From Gallaecimonas mangrovi (GTDB lineage Bacteria > Pseudomonadota > Gammaproteobacteria > Enterobacterales > Gallaecimonadaceae), in the NCBI RefSeq assembly GCF_003367375.1, contig NZ_CP031416.1:2115501-2179500 (forward strand): a stretch of 64,000 bases of DNA. Reading direction: 5' to 3'. Shown here piece after piece: positions 34,752 to 43,372 of the stretch. The notes beneath the pieces were generated by a model, which saw only the letters and a program-made list of their open reading frames with translations, was not told the DNA's origin and made no database searches. The translations under genes were made by a program, and so were the position numbers. The stretch's first letter is position 1, and each line of letters opens with the position of its first letter.

Positions 34752-36196
34752 TCCTCCCAGCTACGCCCGTCGCGAGTGATAAGGGCAATCGAGGCTACCG
34801 GCCCCCAGCTACCCGCTTGGTAGGCTTTGGGCTTGTCGCCGTTTTGCTCCCACGCCGCCAAAATGGAGTCCACCCAGGTCCAGGCGGCTTCCACCTCATC
34901 ACGGCGTACAAAAAGAGCCTGGTTGCCCATCATGGCTTCTAACAGCAGCCGTTCGTAGGCATCGGCAATACGCTCGTCTTTAAAGGCATCAAAGAATGAC
35001 AGGTCCAAGGTGGTGCTTTGCAGGCGCATATTGGACTCAAGCCCCGGCACCTTATTGAGCATTTGCAGCTCAACCCCTTCGTGGGGCTGCAGGCGAATAA
35101 TGAGCTTGTTGGCAGGCGGGTTTTTCTGCGATTTGGCGAAAATATTGTGCGGCAGCGCCTTGAAGTTGATCACCACTTCCGTGGTTTTCGAAGGCATCCG
35201 CTTACCGGTACGCAGATAAAAAGGCACGCCAGACCAGCGCCAGTTATCAATATCGACGCGCATGGCAATAAAGGTTTCGGTATCGGAGCCAGTGTTGGCG
35301 TCTTCTTCTTCGGCATAGCCAGGTACGGCTTTACCACGCAAGAATCCGGCGCTGTATTGGCCACGAACCGTTACGTCATTAATGTTGCTTTGGGTAATGG
35401 GGCGAAGCGCTTTTAACACCTTCACCTTTTCATCGCGAATGGCGTCGGCATCCAGGCTCACCGGCGGTTCCATGGCAATGAGAGTCAGCACCTGCAACAA
35501 ATGGTTTTGCACCATGTCGCGCATCTGCCCGGCTTTATCAAAGTAGCTCCAGCGCCCTTCAATACCCACTTCCTCGGCTACCGTAATTTGTACCGAGTCA
35601 ATGCAGCTGTAGTCCCAGTTACTGGCAAAAATAGAGTTAGCAAAACGCAGCGCCAGCAGGTTTTGCACCGTCTCTTTACCCAAATAATGGTCGATACGGT
35701 AAATTTGCCGTTCCTGAAAATGCGCGTCGACCTTGTCGTTGATCACCCGGCTGGACGCCAAATCATGACCAATGGGTTTTTCCATTATAACGCGGCTGTT
35801 ATCACGAATCAGGCCGGCACCGGAAAGCCCTTGGCAGATATCACCATAAAGCGAAGGCGGCGTGGCAAAGTAATACACTTCTGGGGTATCGAGATTGACC
35901 GCTTCGCTAATGGCCGCGTAGGAACTCATATCGGCAAAATCGAGGGTAACGTGGCCCAGACGGGCCTTGAAGCGTTCCAGCACTGCCGTATCGACAGGCT
36001 CTTTTAGAAAGGTATCGAGGATTTTTTCAATCGGTTCGGCCTCGTGACGAGCCACACCGATAATACGACTGTCGGCGTGCAGCAGGCCGGCCTTGTCCAA
36101 CTGGTAAAGGGCTGGCAGCAACTTACGTCTTGCCAAATCGCCTTTCACACCGAACAACACCAGATCGCACGGGCCTATTGCTTGATCCCGTTTCAT
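34748..36196 (-). CDS. zwf: Glucose-6-phosphate 1-dehydrogenase
   Basis: A 482-residue enzyme that oxidises glucose 6-phosphate with NADP+. The N-terminal nucleotide motif is [17 protein letters not shown], and the substrate motif is [13 protein letters not shown] with the catalytic His-Asp region nearby. It is the first gene of the operon. Its promoter carries a HexR-type palindrome, so it is likely repressed until KDPG accumulates. Confidence 0.97.
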   Translation of the reverse strand: MKRDQAIGPCDLVLFGVKGDLARRKLLPALYQLDKAGLLHADSRIIGVARHEAEPIEKILDTFLKEPVDTAVLERFKARLGHVTLDFADMSSYAAISEAVNLDTPEVYYFATPPSLYGDICQGLSGAGLIRDNSRVIMEKPIGHDLASSRVINDKVDAHFQERQIYRIDHYLGKETVQNLLALRFANSIFASNWDYSCIDSVQITVAEEVGIEGRWSYFDKAGQMRDMVQNHLLQVLTLIAMEPPVSLDADAIRDEKVKVLKALRPITQSNINDVTVRGQYSAGFLRGKAVPGYAEEEDANTGSDTETFIAMRVDIDNWRWSGVPFYLRTGKRMPSKTTEVVINFKALPHNIFAKSQKNPPANKLIIRLQPHEGVELQMLNKVPGLESNMRLQSTTLDLSFFDAFKDERIADAYERLLLEAMMGNQALFVRRDEVEAAWTWVDSILAAWEQNGDKPKAYQAGSWGPVASIALITRDGRSWEE

Positions 36197-36225
36197 GCGT
36201 GATTCCTTCCGCTGATCAATAAAGT

Positions 36226-36245
36226 TGTAATTTAACTACATTATA
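36226..36245 (-). promoter_or_regulatory. zwf promoter with HexR operator
   Basis: The -10 element TATAAT (36245-36240, minus strand) abuts the palindrome TGTAATTTAACTACA (36226-36240 as read on the plus strand), one arm of which differs from the HexR consensus by a base or two. A repressor bound here would cover the transcription start. The -35 is weak (TAGACA at about 19 nt). Confidence 0.8.
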
Positions 36246-36400
36246 AGCGCCAAGCGCCCCTGGTTGTCTATCACATCGCCAAAGAATTTCGGCGGGTTAA
36301 CTTTCATAAGAAGTTTTTTTTCATAATAATGGCGAAATCACCGCCCTTTTATGGCATTAACTTTCGGTAAGCCTTGAAGAACAAAAGGACAATGTTGCCA

Positions 36401-37258
36401 ATGAACACCCTGGATAAAATCGCCAAGAGCCTGACAGCGCTCTCGAAATCAGAACGCAAGGTTGCCGAGGTTATCCTGGCGAATCCGCAATCGGCGATCC
36501 ACTCGTCAATTGCTTCATTGGCAAAAGCGGCCGATGTTTCCGAGCCGACCGTTAACCGTTTTTGCCGCCGGCTCGACACCAAAGGCTTTCCCGATTTTAA
36601 ACTGCATCTTGCCCAAAGCTTGGCCAACGGAACGCCTTATGTAAACCGCCATGTAGAAGAAGACGATGGCCCAGATGCCTACACCGCCAAGATCTTTGAA
36701 TCTGCCATGGCCAGCCTGGACACCGCCCGGCGCAGCCTGGACACCGCCGCCATTAACCGCGCAGTTGACCTTTTAACCCAAGCCAAGAAAATTTCCTTTT
36801 TTGGTTTAGGCGCCAGCGCCGCGGTGGCGCACGATGCGTTAAACAAGTTTTTGCGCTTTAACGTACCGGTGATTTATTCCGACGATGTGCTGGTACAGCG
36901 CATGAGCTGCATGAATTCGAGCACCGACGATGTTGTTGTGCTTTTGTCGCATACCGGCCGCACCAAAAGTTTGGTAGAACTGGCCCGTATCGCCCGTGAC
37001 AACGACGCCACTGTTATCGCTGTTACCTCGAAAGATTCGCCGCTAGCACGGGAAGCCAACTTCGCCATTGGCATGGAAGTGCCTGAAGATACCGATGTTT
37101 ACATGCCGATGGCATCGCGCCTGGCTTCGCTCACCGTTATTGATATTTTGGCAACCGGTTTTGTTTTACGTCGCGGTCCGCGTTTTCGTGAAAATTTGCG
37201 ACGTGTTAAAGATGTCTTGCGCGACTCTCGCCTGGAGAAGGAAGAGGATAAACATTAA
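36401..37258 (+). CDS. hexR: HexR, RpiR-family regulator of central carbon metabolism
   Basis: A 285-residue regulator with an N-terminal HTH (SIASLAKAADVSEPTVNRFC, about 36-55) and a C-terminal SIS sugar-phosphate domain (ISFFGLGASAAVAHDAL; LLSHTGRTKSLVELA). HexR binds palindromes at zwf, edd, pyk and related genes and lets go on binding KDPG. It is divergent from zwf and is followed 73 nt later by pyk. The ATG at 36401 starts the family-typical MNTLDKI; an ATG at 36392 is also in frame. The ribosome binding site AAGGA is 11 nt away. Confidence 0.95.
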   Translation: MNTLDKIAKSLTALSKSERKVAEVILANPQSAIHSSIASLAKAADVSEPTVNRFCRRLDTKGFPDFKLHLAQSLANGTPYVNRHVEEDDGPDAYTAKIFESAMASLDTARRSLDTAAINRAVDLLTQAKKISFFGLGASAAVAHDALNKFLRFNVPVIYSDDVLVQRMSCMNSSTDDVVVLLSHTGRTKSLVELARIARDNDATVIAVTSKDSPLAREANFAIGMEVPEDTDVYMPMASRLASLTVIDILATGFVLRRGPRFRENLRRVKDVLRDSRLEKEEDKH

Positions 37259-37263
37259 CCGTT

Positions 37264-37302
37264 TGTAGTAAAATTACAAAAAAGAAAGGGGTGTGCTATA
37301 GT
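37264..37302 (+). promoter_or_regulatory. pyk promoter with overlapping HexR operator
   Basis: The HexR palindrome TGTAGTAAAATTACA (37264-37278) overlaps the -35 element TTACAA (37274-37279). An extended -10, TGCTATAGT with TATAGT at 37297-37302, follows at exactly 17 nt. Binding of HexR here should block RNA polymerase, linking pyruvate kinase to the Entner-Doudoroff operon. Confidence 0.85.
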
Positions 37303-37331
37303 GGCGACACCGCTTTTTTGGGTAATCGGTC

Positions 37332-38768
37332 ATGTTGAGAAGAACGAAAATTGTTACCACGCTTGGGCCTGCTACGGATAAAGGCAACAACCTTGAAGCC
37401 ATCATTCGCGCCGGTGCCAACGTAGTTCGTCTGAATTTCTCCCACGGAAAACCTGAAGATCATCAACAGCGCGCCAAAGCCGTGCGGGAAATCGCCGCCC
37501 GCCTTGGCCGCCACGTGTCCATTCTCGGTGATTTGCAAGGCCCTAAGATCCGCGTATCCACCTTTAAAGACGGCCCGGTTAACCTGGTTGTCGGTGAACA
37601 GTTTATTCTTGATGCCGACATGGCCAAAGGTGAAGGCCACCAAGGCGCTGTTGGCCTGGACTATAAAGCCCTGCCCCAAGACGTATTTGCCGGCGACGTA
37701 CTGCTTTTAGACGACGGCCGGGTACAGCTGAAAGTGACAGCCGTTGACGGTGCCAAGGTGGTTACCGAAGTGCTGATTGGCGGCACCTTATCGAACAATA
37801 AAGGCATTAACCGCCAAGGTGGCGGCCTGACCGCCCCTGCCCTTACCGACAAAGACAAAGCCGATATTAAAACCGCCGCCGCCATTGGTGTCGATTATCT
37901 GGCCGTGTCTTTCCCGCGCAGTGGCGACGACCTTCGCTACGCCCGGGAATTGGCCGAGGCTGAGGGTTCAAGAGCCTTTATTTGCGCCAAAATTGAACGC
38001 GCCGAAGCCGTTGCTACCGACGACACCCTGGACGACATCATCCTCGCCTCTGACGCGGTGATGGTTGCCCGCGGCGACTTGGGGGTTGAGATTGGCGATG
38101 CCGAACTGGTTGGCCAGCAAAAACGCATTATTCGCCGTTCCCGCGAGCTTAACCGCGTCGTGATCACCGCCACCCAAATGATGGAGTCGATGATTGAAAG
38201 CCCGATGCCCACCCGTGCCGAGGTCATGGATGTGGCAAACGCGGTACTCGACGGCACCGATGCGGTCATGCTGTCGGCAGAAACCGCGGCGGGGAATTAT
38301 CCGGCTGAAACGGTCGAGGCCATGTCACGGGTGTGTTTGGGCGCCGAGAAAAACCCGGCTGCCATTATTAATGCTCGCAGCATGAATCACAGCTTCAACT
38401 CGGTGGAAGAGACCATCAGCCTTGCCACCATGTATGCGGCCAATCACCTGGCCGGGGTTAAGGCCATTGTTGCCTTAACCGAATCCGGCGGCACGCCGCT
38501 GCTGATGTCACGTATTAGCTCGGGGCTGCCCATCTTTGCCCTGTCACGGCACGCCAGCACCTTAAACCGCCTGGCTCTTTATCGCGGTGTATTCCCGGTG
38601 GCCTTTGATTCCAGCCACTACCGCGACGAAGCGTTAAAACGCGAAGCCGTGACCTTATTAAAGGCCAAGGGTTACGTTCAAAGTGGCGACCTGGTGCTGA
38701 TGACCCACGGTGACCGCATGGAAACCATAGGCGGCACCAATACCTGCAAGATTGTCCAGGTCGACTAA
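37332..38768 (+). CDS. pykA: Pyruvate kinase, PykA type
   Basis: A 478-residue enzyme that makes pyruvate and ATP from phosphoenolpyruvate and ADP. It shows [13 protein letters not shown] at the start, the active-site segment [25 protein letters not shown], and the signature [19 protein letters not shown]. Length and order match PykA (type II) of gammaproteobacteria. The start has a weak ribosome binding site (GGGTAATCGGTC) 42 nt after the extended -10 element's start region. Confidence 0.96.
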   Translation: MLRRTKIVTTLGPATDKGNNLEAIIRAGANVVRLNFSHGKPEDHQQRAKAVREIAARLGRHVSILGDLQGPKIRVSTFKDGPVNLVVGEQFILDADMAKGEGHQGAVGLDYKALPQDVFAGDVLLLDDGRVQLKVTAVDGAKVVTEVLIGGTLSNNKGINRQGGGLTAPALTDKDKADIKTAAAIGVDYLAVSFPRSGDDLRYARELAEAEGSRAFICAKIERAEAVATDDTLDDIILASDAVMVARGDLGVEIGDAELVGQQKRIIRRSRELNRVVITATQMMESMIESPMPTRAEVMDVANAVLDGTDAVMLSAETAAGNYPAETVEAMSRVCLGAEKNPAAIINARSMNHSFNSVEETISLATMYAANHLAGVKAIVALTESGGTPLLMSRISSGLPIFALSRHASTLNRLALYRGVFPVAFDSSHYRDEALKREAVTLLKAKGYVQSGDLVLMTHGDRMETIGGTNTCKIVQVD

Positions 38769-38771
38769 AAC

Positions 38772-38799
38772 AAAAAAGGCGCCAACAGGCGCCTTTTTT
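38772..38799. terminator. Bidirectional terminator between pykA and the DMT permease gene
   Basis: AAAAAAGGCGCC and GGCGCCTTTTTT pair around AACA between convergent genes. It overlaps the stop codon of the permease gene. Confidence 0.93.
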
Positions 38800-39748
38800 A
38801 TTGGCTAATATCCCCGCCCTTTCGCCGCCAGTGAAGGCGTTTACCCAAGGCATTAAGCACCGAGCCGGCAACGACCATTCCCGCGCCAAAATAGGACAGT
38901 AGCGGCAATGGTTGGGTATCAAAACCCAGTGGTATCCAGAGCGAAAACAATGCCACAAACAAGAAAGTTAGCAACGGCGCCATGGCCAGCACCGCCGAGA
39001 CTTTTGACGCCTGCCAATGATTTAGCGCCTCGGCAAAGGCGCCATACGCCACCAAGGTGTTAAGGCAGCAAAATACCAGCCAACCAAGTTCACTAGGGTT
39101 TAGAGCCAACAATTGCCCAGGATGCGACAGCGGCAAGAAAGCAAAAGCCCCCGCCAGGTTGATGATCATCATGATTTGCACGGAGTTAAGGTGGCGTAGC
39201 AAGGTTTTTTGCGCAAGCGCATAAGCCGCCCAGCTAACCGCTGCAATTACCATCAGCAGCAGCCCGAAGCCAACACCGTTAAGCTCGCTTACAAGGGTTA
39301 ACAGCCGGTCGTTAAAGAAAAGCCCAAGGCCAACCACCAATAGCATTACCCCTAGCCACTGCGCAGGCCCAAAGGGCTCTTTGTAAATGCCAACGCCGCC
39401 CAATAAAAACAATAACGGCGCCAGCTGAATAACGGTTTGCGCGGTGCGCGGGTCAAGGTGCCTGAGCGCTAACAGATAAAATCCGTAATTACCCAGCAGC
39501 CCAAGCACGCTAATGGCAAGTAACCAGGGGCCCTTGCCGGTAAGCCGGCGAAGCCTTGGCAGCGCTTTTCGCCAGCCAAGCCACAACGCTAATAAGAGAC
39601 CGGCGAAGGCAAAGCGGAAAAAAGTAATGGTGTAAGCGTCCATCACCACCAGCACTTCTTTTAAGGCAATGGGTAAAAGACCCCACAATACGGCGGTGGT
39701 CAGGGAGAGCCCAGCCCCTAAACCGGCACGGCCCGATAACGCATCCAT
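38798..39748 (-). CDS. EamA/DMT-family permease
   Basis: A 316-residue inner-membrane protein with ten predicted helices in two EamA repeats (about 10-140 and 160-300). The first repeat has AVLWGLLPIALKEV and the second AVSWAAYALAQKTLL, which is the family pattern of metabolite exporters. The substrate is unknown. The ATG at 39748 has GGGAG 7 nt upstream and lies after the terminator of the upstream response regulator gene, so it has its own unit. Confidence 0.85.
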   Translation of the reverse strand: MDALSGRAGLGAGLSLTTAVLWGLLPIALKEVLVVMDAYTITFFRFAFAGLLLALWLGWRKALPRLRRLTGKGPWLLAISVLGLLGNYGFYLLALRHLDPRTAQTVIQLAPLLFLLGGVGIYKEPFGPAQWLGVMLLVVGLGLFFNDRLLTLVSELNGVGFGLLLMVIAAVSWAAYALAQKTLLRHLNSVQIMMIINLAGAFAFLPLSHPGQLLALNPSELGWLVFCCLNTLVAYGAFAEALNHWQASKVSAVLAMAPLLTFLFVALFSLWIPLGFDTQPLPLLSYFGAGMVVAGSVLNALGKRLHWRRKGGDISQ

Positions 39749-39762
39749 GGTTTGCTCCCAAT

Positions 39763-39785
39763 AAAAAAGGGCCATACGGCCCTTT
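39763..39785 (-). terminator. Terminator of the LytS/LytR-type operon
   Basis: On the minus strand AAAGGGCC and GGCCCTTT pair around GTAT, followed by a run of Ts. It lies between the response regulator stop codon and the DMT permease start. Confidence 0.85.
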
Positions 39786-39786
39786 A

Positions 39787-40599
39787 TCACAACAAAAGCT
39801 GTTTGACCTTTTCCCGGTAGGAGCGCCCTACCCGCAGCTCGTCGCCACTTTTGAGCCGCACCAAGTAATCGGCACTGGCCAGGTTAATTAACTGGCCAAT
39901 GCGTTCGCGATTAACAATGGCGCTGCGGTGAATACGCACAAAGCGGCGCGGGTCGAGCATCGACTCAAGCTCTTTCATGGTTTTACGCATAATGTGCGTA
40001 ACGCCCTTGGCGTGAATACACATGTAGTCGCCAGCGGCATCGACCCAGTCAATGTCTTCGGCGGCCACCAGGCTCACTTCCGAGCCGTCACGAATTGCCA
40101 GCTGGCTGGCGTAATCGCCGGTAACCGCTTCACCGCGGTCAAGGCGCTGCTGCACCTCGTCAATGCTGACCCCAGCCAGCTCTGCCAGCGCTTTTAACAT
40201 CCTAGCTTCACGCCGCGCCTGGTCGCGCTGTTCAAGCTGGTCGCTAATGCGTTCAAGGCAAGCTTCAATGCGCTGCTCATCAATGGGTTTTAACAGGTAA
40301 TCCAGGGCATGCAGTTCAAAGGCTTTCACCGCATAGTCGTCGTAGGCGGTAACGAACACCACCATCGGTAAGTCGACGTCTTTTTCTACCAAGGATTCGA
40401 TGAGTTCAATGCCCGTCATCCCCGGCATTTGAATATCGAGAAACACCAACTCAGGCTTTAAGGCGGCAATGGCTTGCAGTGCTTCTTGCGCACTGGAAGA
40501 CTCCCCAACAACCGTCAGCTGCGGGTACTGCTCTAAGCGAACTTTCAGTCCCTTCCTGGCCAGTGGTTCATCATCAACAATGAGGGTTCTTATAGTCAT
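39787..40599 (-). CDS. LytTR-family response regulator
   Basis: A 270-residue regulator. The receiver domain (about 1-120) has the acidic pair Asp9-Asp10, phosphoacceptor Asp55 (VFLDIQMPG) and the conserved Lys in LLKPID. After a linker (about 125-165) the LytTR DNA-binding domain follows, with RRFVRIHRSAIVN and LKSGDELRVGRSYREKV. It is coupled by 4 nt to the sensor kinase gene. Such pairs often control membrane transporters or cell-surface functions; no target is clear here. Confidence 0.93.
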   Translation of the reverse strand: MTIRTLIVDDEPLARKGLKVRLEQYPQLTVVGESSSAQEALQAIAALKPELVFLDIQMPGMTGIELIESLVEKDVDLPMVVFVTAYDDYAVKAFELHALDYLLKPIDEQRIEACLERISDQLEQRDQARREARMLKALAELAGVSIDEVQQRLDRGEAVTGDYASQLAIRDGSEVSLVAAEDIDWVDAAGDYMCIHAKGVTHIMRKTMKELESMLDPRRFVRIHRSAIVNRERIGQLINLASADYLVRLKSGDELRVGRSYREKVKQLLL

Positions 40600-41696
40600 T
40601 CTTCCGTCTGGTAGGGTATGCGAATGTTAACGGTTAATCCCGAAGGCTCCCGCGACGACAACGTAAAAGCGAAGTCTTCCCCGTAAAGGGTTTCAAGACG
40701 TTCCTTGGTATTGGCTAGCCCCACACCGGTGCTACTGCTTTTGCCTTGACCAAGGCCTGGGCCGTCGTCACTTATCTCCAGCAATAGATCACTACCAAAA
40801 CGCTTGCCCAAAATCCAGATGTTGCCGCCTTTTATCTGCCCGGCCACCCCATATTTGATGGCGTTCTCAATAAGCGGCTGCAAAATAAGCGAAGGCACCA
40901 GGGCCATGCGGGCTTCTGGCTCGATTTGCCAGTGCACTTTAAGGCGGTCTGAAAAGCGGACTTCTTCAATGGCCAGGTACTTTTCCAGCGCCCGCACTTC
41001 TTGTTCCAGCGGCACCCGGCGAATAGGGTCAATTTCCAGCGAATAGCGTAAAAATTCGGCCAGGCCACCCACCATGCGGTTAGCAGTGTCGTTTTCCTTG
41101 ACCATGATCAGGGTGGAAATGGCATTGAGGGTATTAAACAAAAAATGCGGGTTTAACTGGTAGCGAAGCGCCCTTAGCTGAGCTTGCTGCGCGGCATTGG
41201 CCGCCTTTAGCGCCTTTTCATTGAGTAGCTGCAACATGCGGTAGTACTTAATACCAAAGTACAGGCAGCTCCAAGCGGCCAAAATCGGTACCGAGGCCAC
41301 CACATAGCCGTAATAACCTGACCAGGCATCGGGCGCCCGTGAAGGATAAAGCACCGCATAAAAGAAGAAGTTACGGCCAAACTGCCAAATGGCCCCGGCC
41401 ACCATGCTGGCGAGGATAATAATCACCACTATGGTACGCGGCTTAAAATTCCAAATGCGGCGGTACAGGTAGCGCAGCGGCAACGACAGCAGCCAGCCCG
41501 AGGTGCACAGGAACATAATATGGATCCAGTAACGCCCAGGGCTACCGGCCAAATAATTGGAGATCCAGAACAACACCCCATAGCTCAGCCAACCTGCGGT
41601 ATGCAGCAGCCAGAAATAGGATTCATGACGGGGGCCAAATAGCGCGCGGCCTACATCGCGAGGGTCATCAACCAAGGAACGCTTCATAAAAGCCAT
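40596..41696 (-). CDS. LytS/YehU-type sensor histidine kinase
   Basis: A 366-residue kinase with about four N-terminal membrane helices (about 30-150), then a His_kinase domain with the phosphoacceptor His in RYQLNPHFLFNTLNAI, and a C-terminal HATPase with LQPLIENAIKYG and SDDGPGLGQG. It lacks the large sensing domain of other kinases, so the signal is likely read through the membrane part. An ATG at 41687 is an alternative start. It phosphorylates the LytTR regulator encoded next. Confidence 0.92.
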   Translation of the reverse strand: MAFMKRSLVDDPRDVGRALFGPRHESYFWLLHTAGWLSYGVLFWISNYLAGSPGRYWIHIMFLCTSGWLLSLPLRYLYRRIWNFKPRTIVVIIILASMVAGAIWQFGRNFFFYAVLYPSRAPDAWSGYYGYVVASVPILAAWSCLYFGIKYYRMLQLLNEKALKAANAAQQAQLRALRYQLNPHFLFNTLNAISTLIMVKENDTANRMVGGLAEFLRYSLEIDPIRRVPLEQEVRALEKYLAIEEVRFSDRLKVHWQIEPEARMALVPSLILQPLIENAIKYGVAGQIKGGNIWILGKRFGSDLLLEISDDGPGLGQGKSSSTGVGLANTKERLETLYGEDFAFTLSSREPSGLTVNIRIPYQTEE

Positions 41697-41764
41697 GCTC
41701 GGCGAGTCGCTGTTAATTCAAAAAGGGGCATTAACGGTTTTCGTTTAGAAGTCTGTGGCTGAGG

Positions 41765-42562
41765 CTAATCGACAGCGGCCATAGCCACAAGGCACGACGC
41801 CCATGCTTTGCGATAATGCGCAGCATAGGCAAGGTAGCCCGCTTGCGGATGCAGGCACCAACTTTCACAAAGGTGGCTATAAACCGCTGCCATGGCCCAT
41901 AACCGTTTGATACTAAGGCCCTGCCCCGTTAGCTGCTGCCACATAGCCGCAATACGCTCAGCTGACTGCTGGTGGTCAACCATCAGGGCGGCAAAATCGT
42001 AATAAGGGTCGGCAAGGCTGGCATATTCCCAATCAATCAGCCACAGCCGCTCGCCCTGCCAAAGGCAGTTTTGCGGGTTTAAATCGACATGGGCCGGCCG
42101 ATACGGTAATGGGTGGGCCGCCAGGTACTGGTAGGCTTGCCGAGGGCCCAGGCTATCGGCAGCCAGGGCTTTAGCGCGGGCCTGGCAATCGAGTACCGGT
42201 AACGCTACCGACTGGCCTTGCAACCAGGAAATGGCGCCAAGCAGCGCCCGCAGTTTTGCCGCGCTATCGGCCGCACCCGTTGGCGCATCAACAAAAGCCG
42301 ACAGTGACCAGCGCCCTTGCTGGTAAATCAGCGCCGGGCTTACCGCGGTTTGGCTGGCTTGTTGCCAAATACGCTGCTCTGCTGCGCGGTCAATACCCAG
42401 CTCAACCGCGGCATTGTTTTCACGCAGCAGCGCTTTACCTGTTGCGCACTCAAGCAGCCAATGGCGGTTAGTCAGGCCGCCGGCAAACACCGTTTTAGTG
42501 GCCCCTTGCCAGGGCTCAGGCAGCTTGAGCTTGCATGGCACGGCGCCAACTCCAGTAGCCAC
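41765..42562 (-). CDS. Small-molecule phosphotransferase, possible thiamine kinase
   Basis: A 265-residue kinase of the aminoglycoside/choline phosphotransferase fold. The catalytic motif HVDLNPQNCLW (HxDxxxxN) and the metal motif LIDWEYASLADPYYDFA are intact. It is the last gene of a TPP-riboswitch operon with a TonB receptor, a YkoF-like protein and a PnuT-type permease, so thiamine is the probable substrate, as for ThiK. The start is a GTG at 42562 or 42541; both overlap the permease gene (47 or 26 nt), and no start has a strong ribosome binding site. Confidence 0.75.
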   Translation of the reverse strand: MATGVGAVPCKLKLPEPWQGATKTVFAGGLTNRHWLLECATGKALLRENNAAVELGIDRAAEQRIWQQASQTAVSPALIYQQGRWSLSAFVDAPTGAADSAAKLRALLGAISWLQGQSVALPVLDCQARAKALAADSLGPRQAYQYLAAHPLPYRPAHVDLNPQNCLWQGERLWLIDWEYASLADPYYDFAALMVDHQQSAERIAAMWQQLTGQGLSIKRLWAMAAVYSHLCESWCLHPQAGYLAYAAHYRKAWASCLVAMAAVD

Positions 42563-43121
42563 CGAGGGCCATCAGCACATAAGCGGCGAACAATAGCGCT
42601 GTCATCGCTAAATCTTTTTGCAAGTAAAGCCAGATACACACCGCATCAATCACCACCCAATACAGCCAGTTTTCAATGATTTTGCGGGTCACCATCCAGG
42701 TGGTTATGACCGAAAAACAGGCATTGGCGCCATCAAGGTAGGGAAAAGCGGCGTGGGTATATTCGGCCATTACATAGCCCCAGGCCAGTGACACCAATGC
42801 GCCAGCCGTTATCAAGCCAAGGTGCCAAACCCATGGCCGGGTGCTCACCGGCAAGGCTTGGTGGCTTCGCCCCTGGCGCCAGCTCCACCAGCCATAAATG
42901 GCCATCACCAGGTAATAGGCGTTAAGTAGCGAGTCTGACAGCAGCGCCACCTTATAAAACAGCGCCACATAAATAAGGGTGCTAAAAAGTGCCGCGGGCC
43001 AGCACCACTGGCTCTGCCAAATCGCCAGCAGCAAATAGGCGACGGCCAACAGCACCGCCAGCAACTCCCAGCCAGAGGTGGCCAGGAGCTGCTGCCAAAC
43101 GGCTTGGAAAAAATCGCTCAA
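42516..43121 (-). CDS. pnuT: PnuC-family permease, probable thiamine transporter PnuT
   Basis: A 201-residue inner-membrane protein with seven predicted helices. PnuC family motifs are YGWWSWRQG (about 70), the repeated aromatic pattern around LFSTLIYVALFYKVALLSDSLLN, and NWLYWVVIDAVCIWLYL. PnuC carries nicotinamide riboside; PnuT members behind TPP riboswitches carry thiamine by facilitated diffusion, with trapping by a kinase. The next gene encodes such a kinase, so thiamine is the likely cargo. It overlaps the YkoF-like gene by 4 nt. Confidence 0.85.
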   Translation of the reverse strand: MSDFFQAVWQQLLATSGWELLAVLLAVAYLLLAIWQSQWCWPAALFSTLIYVALFYKVALLSDSLLNAYYLVMAIYGWWSWRQGRSHQALPVSTRPWVWHLGLITAGALVSLAWGYVMAEYTHAAFPYLDGANACFSVITTWMVTRKIIENWLYWVVIDAVCIWLYLQKDLAMTALLFAAYVLMALGGYWSWRRAMQAQAA

Positions 43122-43363
43122 GGGCGCAGATCCCCGCCCAGGAACTTACACACAAAGCTTGCCTTTGCAGTTTGGTGATAGGCCTTCATGGCCTCCCCCA
43201 CCACCATGAGCACGGTGTCGTAAGGACCAAACACCTGGGTGCTCATGGTGTTGGTAATCACCTGTAGCTCCGGGTGGCGATTAAGCTCGTCAATAAAGCC
43301 TTGAATGGGCGGAATGTAATTGTCAGCCAGCGGGTACATGGAAATTTCAACAGACAGGTTCAT
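43118..43363 (-). CDS. YkoF/MTH1187-like thiamine-binding protein
   Basis: An 81-residue protein of the thiamine-binding YkoF/MTH1187 type, with a single ferredoxin-like repeat (VEISMYPLADNYIPPIQGFI then VMVVGEAMKAY). The ATG at 43363 has AAGGAG upstream; a GTG at 43366 is in frame. It lies 10 nt after the TonB receptor gene in the thiamine operon and may bind thiamine or a hydroxymethylpyrimidine in the cytoplasm. Confidence 0.75.
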   Translation of the reverse strand: MNLSVEISMYPLADNYIPPIQGFIDELNRHPELQVITNTMSTQVFGPYDTVLMVVGEAMKAYHQTAKASFVCKFLGGDLRP

Positions 43364-43372
43364 CACAGCTCC

